Source of the DNA: Acidobacteriota bacterium
GTDB taxonomy: Bacteria > Acidobacteriota > Terriglobia > Bryobacterales > Bryobacteraceae
Direction: 5' to 3'
Assembly (NCBI GenBank): GCA_016871015.1
Contig: VFZX01000041.1
Span: forward strand, 1 to 32,643
Length of the DNA stretch: 32,643 nt
The notes under the pieces are model-generated. The model was not told where the DNA came from. It did no database searches and was given only the letters and a program-made list of their open reading frames with translations. Position numbers and translations under genes: made by a program. This document shows, piece by piece, positions 23,133-30,203 of this stretch (within the stretch, counting starts at the first letter, position 1; the number at the start of each line of letters is the position of its first letter).

Positions 23133-24197
23133 ATGTCCGGCGTCTACATCTCGCACCCGTTCTGCAACCAGAAGTGCACCTTCTGCAACTTCGCGTCGGA
23201 TGTTCTTCCGGCGGCGTGGGAGCCGCGTTACGTGGCGGAGCTGGAAGCCGAGATCGCGGCGCACAAATGGGAATGGACTCCCGATACGGTGTACTTCGGC
23301 GGAGGCACGCCCAACCGCCTGGACCCGGATGCGCTGCGCCGCCTGCTGGACCTGGTCCCGGGCGGGCCCTGGCGCGAGGTGACGCTCGAAGCGGCGCCCG
23401 GGAACATCACCCCCGCCCGTGCCCGTGCCTGGCGGACCGCCGGGATCACGCGCGTGTCGCTCGGCGTCCAGTCGTTCGACGCCCAGGAGCTGCGCCACAC
23501 CGGCCGCAAGCACACGGCAGAGGTGGTGGCGCGCGAGATCGAGGTCCTGCGCGATGCCGGGCTCGGCAACATCAACATCGACCTGATTGCCGGACTGGCG
23601 TACCAGGCCGCGGATTCCTGGCGCCGGTCGCTCGAGCATTGCGCGCGGATCGCGCCGCCCCATGTTTCGGTGTACATCCTGGAGGTCGACGAGGACTCGC
23701 GGCTTGGCCGGGAGATCCTCGTACAGGGAGCGCGGTACGGCGCGGCCCACATGCCGTCCGGCGATGAGGCCGCGGATTTCTATGAATGCGCGGTGGATTT
23801 TCTAGCGGATATTGGCATCCGGCGGTACGAGATCTCGAACTTCGCGCGGCCTGGGTGCGAGTCGTTGCACAACTTGAAGTACTGGCGCCTGGAGCCGTAC
23901 GTGGGCTTCGGCGTGGACGCTCATTCATTCGACGGGCGGATGCGCACGCAGAATACGGACTCGGTCGAGGACTACCTGGCGCGCAGCTCGCGCGGTGAGC
24001 CGCTCTGGATCGAGCAGGCGGAACGAGCGGCGAACGAGCATCTCTGGGTTGGATTGCGGTTGATGGAAGGGGTCCCGCGTGAACCGCGCCTCGACCGGTT
24101 CATCCCGCTGGGGCTGCTCGAACCGGTGGGGGCGAATGTCCGGCTGACGCGGCGCGGGGTGTTGGTGTCGAACGAGGTGTTCGCGCAGTTACTGTAA
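23133..24197 (+). CDS. hemW: HemW-like radical SAM protein (HemN family)
   Basis: A 354-residue radical SAM protein. The [4Fe-4S] cysteines are C11, C15 and C18 in HPFCNQKCTFCNF (CX3CX2C). YFGGGTPNRLD and the SLGVQSFDAQELRHTGR block are typical of HemN/HemW. The HemW C-terminal half includes RYEISNFARPGCESLHNLKY and YVGFGVDAHSF. HemW is thought to be a heme chaperone and not a true coproporphyrinogen oxidase. The protein is slightly shorter than usual. It lies 3 nt after the oxidoreductase gene, and the DoxX-like gene begins 9 nt downstream. No other heme genes are near. Confidence 0.85.
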   Translation: MSGVYISHPFCNQKCTFCNFASDVLPAAWEPRYVAELEAEIAAHKWEWTPDTVYFGGGTPNRLDPDALRRLLDLVPGGPWREVTLEAAPGNITPARARAWRTAGITRVSLGVQSFDAQELRHTGRKHTAEVVAREIEVLRDAGLGNINIDLIAGLAYQAADSWRRSLEHCARIAPPHVSVYILEVDEDSRLGREILVQGARYGAAHMPSGDEAADFYECAVDFLADIGIRRYEISNFARPGCESLHNLKYWRLEPYVGFGVDAHSFDGRMRTQNTDSVEDYLARSSRGEPLWIEQAERAANEHLWVGLRLMEGVPREPRLDRFIPLGLLEPVGANVRLTRRGVLVSNEVFAQLL

Positions 24198-24206
24198 GAT
24201 CGGGTC

Positions 24207-25394
24207 ATGGTGCGTTGCATCGCCGTCCGGTTCCTCCTCTGCTACTTCCTTCTCTACACGGTCCAGGCCCCGCCCTTCTGGAAACCGCTCATCGATTGGA
24301 CCGGCAAACATGTTTTCGGCATTAGCGGTGACATTTCGTTCCGCTTCAACGGCAGCGGCGACACCACCGCCCACTGGCTGCTGACGTTCTCGATGCTCTT
24401 GGTGGCCACGCTCGCAACCATCGCCTGGACCCTGATCGACCGGCACCGCACGGACCCTTCACGCCTCCACCAGTGGCTCCGCCTGTTGCTCCGGTTCTCG
24501 CTGGGAACCGCCCTCATCTCCTACGGCTCGTTCAAGCTGATCCAGTCCCAGTTTCCTGCTCCCTACCTTGCCCGGCTGATCCAGCCGTTCGGCGAGGCGT
24601 CACCGATGGGAGTCCTGTGGACCTTCATGGGATTGTCCGCGCCGTACAATTGGTTCACAGGTGCGGGCGAGTTCATCGCCGGAGTCCTGGTATTCTTTCC
24701 AAGGACCGTCACGTTGGGCTCACTCACCGCCATCGGAGTGATGAGCCACGTGGTCATGCTCAACTTCAGCTACGACGTCCCCGTGAAGCTGTTCTCGGTT
24801 CACCTGCTGCTGAAGGCGGTGGTTCTGCTCGCACCGGACTTCCGCCGCGTGTTCGATTTCTTCGTGCGCAACCGCGGAACGGCGCCGGCCGACATCCAGC
24901 CCTTGTTTGCCCGTCCACGGTTCAATCGCGCCGCGCTGCTGCTTCGCTACGCCGTCCTGACCGCGATGGTGATCTCGACCCTGTACGCGTCGCACCGGCA
25001 GCGGCAACAGATGCTCGACATGCAGGCGCCCGCGCCGCTGCGTGGCATCTGGGAGGTGGAGGAGTTCGAGATGGACGGGCGCGTCCGGCCCCCGCTCACG
25101 ACGGATATCTCCCGCTGGCAGCGGCTGGTCATCGACTCAAAGCAGGCGGTTCTCATCAAGGCGATGGATGGGAGCAGCGCGTTCTACAAGGCGGACCCGG
25201 ACGTGAAACAGAAACGGCTGGGACTTGCCGGAGGCAAGCTCACCTACACGATGCCCAAGCCAGACGAGCTTGTGGTCGAAGGCCCGTTCCAAAGCTCGAC
25301 GATCCGTGTGAAGCTCCGGCGGTTGCCGGAGTCCAAGCAGCTCCTGATCAACCGCGGATTCCACTGGATCAACGAAGCGCCCTTCAACCGGTAA
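24207..25394 (+). CDS. DoxX-like membrane protein with a soluble C-terminal domain
   Basis: A 395-residue protein. The first about 280 residues hold some six to seven hydrophobic segments, including FSLGTALISYGSFKLIQSQF, AGEFIAGVLVFF and LLLKAVVLLAPD, an arrangement like DoxX-family proteins. A soluble region of about 115 residues follows (LRGIWEVEEFEMDGR to the end), beta-rich and without a recognised motif. The function is unknown. A TAAGAT hexamer (24195-24200) lies 6 nt before the ATG, so a separate short-leader promoter is possible. Its 3' end overlaps the convergent fliS-like gene by 11 bp. The DoxX assignment is moderate. Confidence 0.6.
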   Translation: MVRCIAVRFLLCYFLLYTVQAPPFWKPLIDWTGKHVFGISGDISFRFNGSGDTTAHWLLTFSMLLVATLATIAWTLIDRHRTDPSRLHQWLRLLLRFSLGTALISYGSFKLIQSQFPAPYLARLIQPFGEASPMGVLWTFMGLSAPYNWFTGAGEFIAGVLVFFPRTVTLGSLTAIGVMSHVVMLNFSYDVPVKLFSVHLLLKAVVLLAPDFRRVFDFFVRNRGTAPADIQPLFARPRFNRAALLLRYAVLTAMVISTLYASHRQRQQMLDMQAPAPLRGIWEVEEFEMDGRVRPPLTTDISRWQRLVIDSKQAVLIKAMDGSSAFYKADPDVKQKRLGLAGGKLTYTMPKPDELVVEGPFQSSTIRVKLRRLPESKQLLINRGFHWINEAPFNR

Positions 25395-25785
25395 CCGCGA
25401 GCGCGGCCTGGTCCAGCGCCACCGGAGTCCCACACCCCTCCCAGCCCTCGAGCAAGGTACGCAGGAGCCGCTCGGCTTCCTCCAGTGGAGCGTCCTTCTG
25501 GTGGAAATTCGCGTCCTGAATGAGCCGCTGCACATAGTCGTACAGCTCCACGAGATTCGTGCTCAGCTCGCCGCCCCGTTCCCGGTCGACCGACAACATG
25601 AGCTCGTTGATGATCGAGCCCGCCCGCGCCAGCAGCCGGGCGCGTTCCTTGATATTGCCCTCGCGCAACCGGACCCGCGCCTGGGCGACGGCCTCAATCG
25701 CCGCCCGGTACAGGATGCGGACTAGCTCCACCGGGCTCGCCTGCAAAATATCGTTCTCCCAATACGCCTGATGCGCCTGATACAT
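25384..25785 (-). CDS. fliS: FliS flagellin export chaperone
   Basis: A 133-residue helical protein matching FliS in length and pattern. It opens with YQAHQAYWENDILQASPVEL and then VRILYRAAIEAVAQAR, followed by ARAGSIINELMLSVDRERGG and LVELYDYVQRLIQDAN. FliS binds the C-terminus of flagellin in the cytoplasm, prevents early polymerisation and aids export. AAGGAG lies about 6 nt before the ATG. It follows flaG with a 15-nt gap, forming a two-gene operon. No other flagellar genes are in the window. Confidence 0.85.
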   Translation of the reverse strand: MYQAHQAYWENDILQASPVELVRILYRAAIEAVAQARVRLREGNIKERARLLARAGSIINELMLSVDRERGGELSTNLVELYDYVQRLIQDANFHQKDAPLEEAERLLRTLLEGWEGCGTPVALDQAALAVTG

Positions 25786-25800
25786 TCGTGCTCCTTGCGG

Positions 25801-26088
25801 TTAGCGTCTCAATTCAAGCTCATCGGCCATCCGGAGCACATATTCAGGCGGAAATTGCTGGATCACCTCGCGCGTCTTCTTGTCGATAATGCGGACCACC
25901 GGCCGGCCGGTCTCCCGGTCGAGCAGGAAGGTCAGCTCACGGTCGCTGCCGAACTTTTCGGTCTCGTTGATCTTCTTCACCGCGCGGATCAGCTCGCGGT
26001 TTTCCGCGCGCAGCTCTTGCGACCGTGCCTCCTGCGTAACCACCTGGAATGTCACCGCATTGTGCCGTTCCACTGCCGGGATCTCCAT
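25801..26088 (-). CDS. flaG: FlaG-family flagellar protein
   Basis: A 95-residue protein with the FlaG C-terminal pattern LTFLLDRETGRPVVRIIDKK followed by TREVIQQFPPEYVLRMADEL. FlaG proteins are small and influence filament length; the exact action is unclear. The ATG at 26088 is preferred over the GTG at 26127 because it has a perfect AAGGAGG 8 nt upstream. It lies directly upstream of fliS, the usual gene order. It is divergent from the second Gfo/Idh/MocA gene (68 bp between the two starts). Confidence 0.82.
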   Translation of the reverse strand: MEIPAVERHNAVTFQVVTQEARSQELRAENRELIRAVKKINETEKFGSDRELTFLLDRETGRPVVRIIDKKTREVIQQFPPEYVLRMADELELRR

Positions 26089-26096
26089 ATCAAGGG

Positions 26097-26103
26097 CCTC
26101 CTT
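26097..26103 (-). promoter_or_regulatory. Ribosome binding site deciding the flaG start
   Basis: AAGGAGG on the minus strand lies 8 nt before the ATG at 26088. The alternative GTG at 26127 has only a weak G-rich stretch. Confidence 0.75.
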
Positions 26104-26156
26104 CCGCTCGACAGTCTCTTCGTCCACGGCCCCGGAAACTTGAGAACATATGTCTT

Positions 26157-27491
<1,335 letters not shown>

Positions 27492-27507
27492 GAAAGCCGA
27501 AGCAGTC

Positions 27508-27583
27508 TGGTGGGCCCTGTTGGATTCGAACCAACGACCAACGGATTATGAGTCCGCTGCACTAACCGCTGTGCTAAGGGCCC
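27508..27583 (-). tRNA. tRNA-Ile2 (anticodon CAU, lysidine type)
   Basis: A 76-nt cloverleaf including an encoded CCA. The acceptor GGGCCCT pairs with AGGGCCC. The D stem is GCAC/GTGC and the anticodon stem GCGGA/TCCGT, with loop CTCATAA (anticodon CAT). The T arm is GTTGG-TTCGAAT-CCAAC. A CAT anticodon could mean Met, fMet or Ile2. The start GGGCCCTTAGC and the ACTCATAAT anticodon arm closely resemble E. coli tRNA-Ile(CAU), so Ile2 is preferred. This tRNA needs TilS to make lysidine and then reads AUA codons. It is convergent with the oxidoreductase gene (16 nt between). Confidence 0.9.
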
Positions 27584-27624
27584 TCCGCCGCTTCGACTTT
27601 AGCACGAAAGCCCCTACGGAAGTG

Positions 27625-27630
27625 TATAAT
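27625..27630 (+). promoter_or_regulatory. -10 box (TATAAT) for the DUF1501 gene
   Basis: A perfect TATAAT lies 29 nt before the ATG at 27660. It is followed by the palindrome CCCTATAGGG (27640-27649) and by AGGGAGG (27646-27652), the ribosome binding site. No good -35 box stands at the usual spacing. The same stretch read on the minus strand gives ATTATACAC about 40 nt before the tRNA, so the element may serve both directions. Confidence 0.5.
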
Positions 27631-27659
27631 TGAAGCCGACCCTATAGGGAGGCCCCACT

Positions 27660-29108
27660 ATGCTTTCGATCCCCGGACGCCCCGGACGAACCTGCGACGG
27701 ATGGTCGCGGCGCGAGCTGATCCGCGCGGGAGGGCTGAGCCTGCTCGGCGTCAGCCTGCCCCAGATTCTCGAGATGGAGGCAAAGGCTGCCTCCCCCGCC
27801 GCCGCGCGCACGGAGCCAGGTGCACCGGCCAAGGCCAAGTCCGTGATCATGGTGTTCCTCCAGGGCGGTCCGAGCCACATCGACATCTGGGATCCGAAGC
27901 CCGACGCCCCGTCGAACATCCGCGGCGAGTTCAAGCCCATCAAGACCAAGGTCGACGGCATCCAGGTGAGCGAGACCATGCCGATGCTGGCCGGGGTGAT
28001 GGACCGCGTGACGCTGATCCGCTCGATGAGCTACACGCCGAACGGACTGTTCAACCACACCGCCGCGATGTACCAGATGATGACCGGGTGGGCGCCCGAC
28101 AAGGTCTCGCCCTCCGGGCAGCTTGAGCCTCCCTCGCCGCGCGACTTCCCGCACATGGGCTGCCACATCGGCCAGATGTTGCCCCCCTCGGGTCCGATGC
28201 TGCCGTTCGTCGAGATGCCACGGCCGCTCCAGGAATCGAACGTGATCGGAAAGGGCGGCGCGGCCGGATTCCTCGGCAAGGCGCATGATCCCTACCGGCT
28301 GTACCAGGACCCAAACAAGGATGTCCGGCTTGAGGATCTGACGATGCGCCCCGAGGTCTCCTCCGAGCGCATGAAGGACCGCTTCGAACTGCTCAAGGGA
28401 ATCAACGGCTCGATGAAGGATCTCGAAAAGGCCGTCAGCTCCTACGCGCTGAACGAGTACTACGGGAAGGCGTACGACCTGGTGCTGTCGGGTAAGGCGC
28501 GCGACGCCTTCGACCTGGCCAAGGAGACCGATAAGGTGCGCGACCGCTACGGGCGCGTCACGTTCGGACAGAGCCTGCTCATGGCGCGGCGGCTCATCGA
28601 AGCGGGCACGCGGTTCGTCCAGGTCAACTGGCCGTCAGTGGCCAACGGAAATCCCGAAGTCGACGCGTGGGACACCCATGCCGCCAACTTCGGTCCGCTG
28701 AAGAATCTCCACTGTCCGAAGCTCGACCGTGGCCTGTCCGCCCTGTTCGAGGACATGGACCAGCGCGGGCTCCTCAAGGACACGCTCGTTGTCGTGACCG
28801 GCGAGTTCGGACGCAGCCCGAAGCTCGGCGTGTCGACCTCTGGCAACGTGAACTCGCCCGATGGCCGCGACCACTGGCCCTATTGCTACACGGCGATCGT
28901 CGCGGGCGGCGGTACGCGCCGGGGCTACCAGTACGGAGCCTCCGACGCGCAGGCCTCCTCCCCTGCCGACAAGCCGCTCCACCCGGTGGACCTGGTGGCG
29001 ACCATCTACCACAGCCTGGGGATCAATCCGCGGATGGAAGTTCTGAACGACCTCAAGCAGCCGCGCGCGCTGGTGGAGGGCACGCCGGTCGCCGGACTGT
29101 TCGCCTGA
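27660..29108 (+). CDS. DUF1501 protein, second copy (Tat-exported)
   Basis: A 482-residue DUF1501 protein. The Tat-like N-terminus is SRRELIRAGGLSLLGVSLPQ. Family blocks include VIMVFLQGGPSHIDIWDPKP, FGQSLLMARRLIEAGTRFV, VVVTGEFGRSPKLGV and DGRDHWPYCYTAIVAGGG. It is longer than the copy at 16836-18089 and, unlike it, has no DUF1549/DUF1553 partner beside it. AGGGAGG 7 nt upstream and a TATAAT box support the start. The activity is unestablished for the family. Confidence 0.88.
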   Translation: MLSIPGRPGRTCDGWSRRELIRAGGLSLLGVSLPQILEMEAKAASPAAARTEPGAPAKAKSVIMVFLQGGPSHIDIWDPKPDAPSNIRGEFKPIKTKVDGIQVSETMPMLAGVMDRVTLIRSMSYTPNGLFNHTAAMYQMMTGWAPDKVSPSGQLEPPSPRDFPHMGCHIGQMLPPSGPMLPFVEMPRPLQESNVIGKGGAAGFLGKAHDPYRLYQDPNKDVRLEDLTMRPEVSSERMKDRFELLKGINGSMKDLEKAVSSYALNEYYGKAYDLVLSGKARDAFDLAKETDKVRDRYGRVTFGQSLLMARRLIEAGTRFVQVNWPSVANGNPEVDAWDTHAANFGPLKNLHCPKLDRGLSALFEDMDQRGLLKDTLVVVTGEFGRSPKLGVSTSGNVNSPDGRDHWPYCYTAIVAGGGTRRGYQYGASDAQASSPADKPLHPVDLVATIYHSLGINPRMEVLNDLKQPRALVEGTPVAGLFA

Positions 29109-29687
29109 TCAGCCAAGAATCCGGTTGTGGATCGCTGACAGCGTCATCGCCGGTGGCGTGGTCATGCACTGGGCGATGACTCTCCGCAGCACTTTGTTCG
29201 CGAACCGCTCGTAGTCGTCTGAGGATTCGAACACACCCACGATGTAACAGCCATCGGGCGTGAGTCCGCAGACGTGGTAGGAACGGCCCGGAAACGGGAC
29301 TCCGCCCGCTTCCGCTTGGAGGCGCGCGACCGTGGTGTCGTACTCGGCCACCGGACCGGTCATCTTGACGGCCAGGATGTAGGGCTTGACGCCGGTGGCG
29401 GCGACGCCTGCGATCCGCCGGTGGACGGGATAGAACTTGGGCGCCACCCTGCTGTCCGCCATGTGGGTCTGGATCAGCGGCCCGAGTGTCTTGGCGAACC
29501 GGTCGAAATCGGCCTGGGATTCCCAGACATCAATGACCTGCCATCCGTCCGCGGTGGCGGCTGCGGCATGGAAGGTGCGGCCCCGAGGCGCGGATTCACC
29601 CGCGGCTTCGAGGTCTCGAATGATGGCGTCGTACTGGGCGGCGGTTGCGCCCGGGGCGTCGAATACGAGCAGGATGGGTTGTGACAT
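29109..29687 (-). CDS. Tandem ferredoxin-like (dimeric alpha/beta-barrel type) protein
   Basis: A 192-residue protein made of two similar halves of about 95 residues. Half one has ILLVFDAPGATAAQYDAIIR and GWQVIDVWESQADFDRFAKT. Half two has YILAVKMTGPVAEYDTTVAR and GCYIVGVFESSDDYERFANK. Each half resembles an antibiotic-biosynthesis-monooxygenase or EthD-like fold, in which two copies would form one barrel. No catalytic residue can be named, so the function is unknown. The ATG has a GGAG about 8 nt upstream. Its stop abuts the DUF1501 stop (convergent, 0 nt between). Confidence 0.7.
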   Translation of the reverse strand: MSQPILLVFDAPGATAAQYDAIIRDLEAAGESAPRGRTFHAAAATADGWQVIDVWESQADFDRFAKTLGPLIQTHMADSRVAPKFYPVHRRIAGVAATGVKPYILAVKMTGPVAEYDTTVARLQAEAGGVPFPGRSYHVCGLTPDGCYIVGVFESSDDYERFANKVLRRVIAQCMTTPPAMTLSAIHNRILG

Positions 29688-29780
29688 TGTTGGTCTCCGG
29701 TGAGGGTATACGGCGGCGGGAGGTGAATGGATGCCTCAGCCGCGCGAATTCAGTCCAAACACGATTACACTTGAAGAACA

Positions 29781-30203
29781 GTGGCCGCGCCATACGATAT
29801 CGAGCTCGCCGGGCAGTTGAGCGACCGCGCGGTCGAGCTGTCGATGCTGGGCGATGTCGAGGAGGCCTACGGCCGGCTTGACGCAGCAGCGAAGCTCTAT
29901 CACGAAGCGTTCGAAATCGGCGAAAGGGCCGCGGACGCCGTGGCAAGTCTGGATGCGCCTGAACCGGACCGCTCGGTCTACCACCGGAGTGGCGCGGCGC
30001 TTGCCGCTCAAGCCGGGAAGTACGAGGCCGCCGAAAAACTGATCCAGCGCGGGCTCCAGGGCGATCCTCCATTCAGCATCAAAACGGAACTGGAAGAGTT
30101 GCTCGGCGACCTCCCGATTCTCCGCACGACCAAAGTCAACCTCCGGAATCTACCACCGAGTCCGAGGTTGTGGCTCGTTCCAAACCGGCGCAATCATGCC
30201 TGA
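29781..30203 (+). CDS. Small helical TPR-like protein, partner of the NACHT gene
   Basis: A 140-residue protein read from GTG. Residues 7-45 (LAGQLSDRAVELSMLGDVEE to YHEAFEIGER) and about 75-95 (AALAAQAGKYEAAEKLIQRG) look like two separated TPR-type or MIT-like helical hairpins. I do not recognise a named family. The last 8 bp overlap the start of the DUF4062-NACHT gene, so the two are probably translated together and may act as a pair. A TACACT hexamer (29766-29771) lies 9 nt before the GTG and no strong ribosome binding site is present, so a short or absent leader is possible. Confidence 0.6.
   Translation: MAAPYDIELAGQLSDRAVELSMLGDVEEAYGRLDAAAKLYHEAFEIGERAADAVASLDAPEPDRSVYHRSGAALAAQAGKYEAAEKLIQRGLQGDPPFSIKTELEELLGDLPILRTTKVNLRNLPPSPRLWLVPNRRNHA

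Noticed and set aside
22542-23750. Minus-strand frame of 402 residues spanning the oxidoreductase and HemW-like genes
   Set aside because: It crosses two well-supported genes on the other strand and has no recognisable domain.
27508-27583. Initiator or elongator tRNA-Met
   Set aside because: The CAT anticodon allows it, but the acceptor and anticodon-arm sequence match the Ile2 (lysidine) type much better, and the initiator's mismatched first acceptor pair is absent.
27508-27583. tRNA-linked integration site of a genomic island
   Set aside because: No integrase gene and no direct repeat of the tRNA end were seen in the window.
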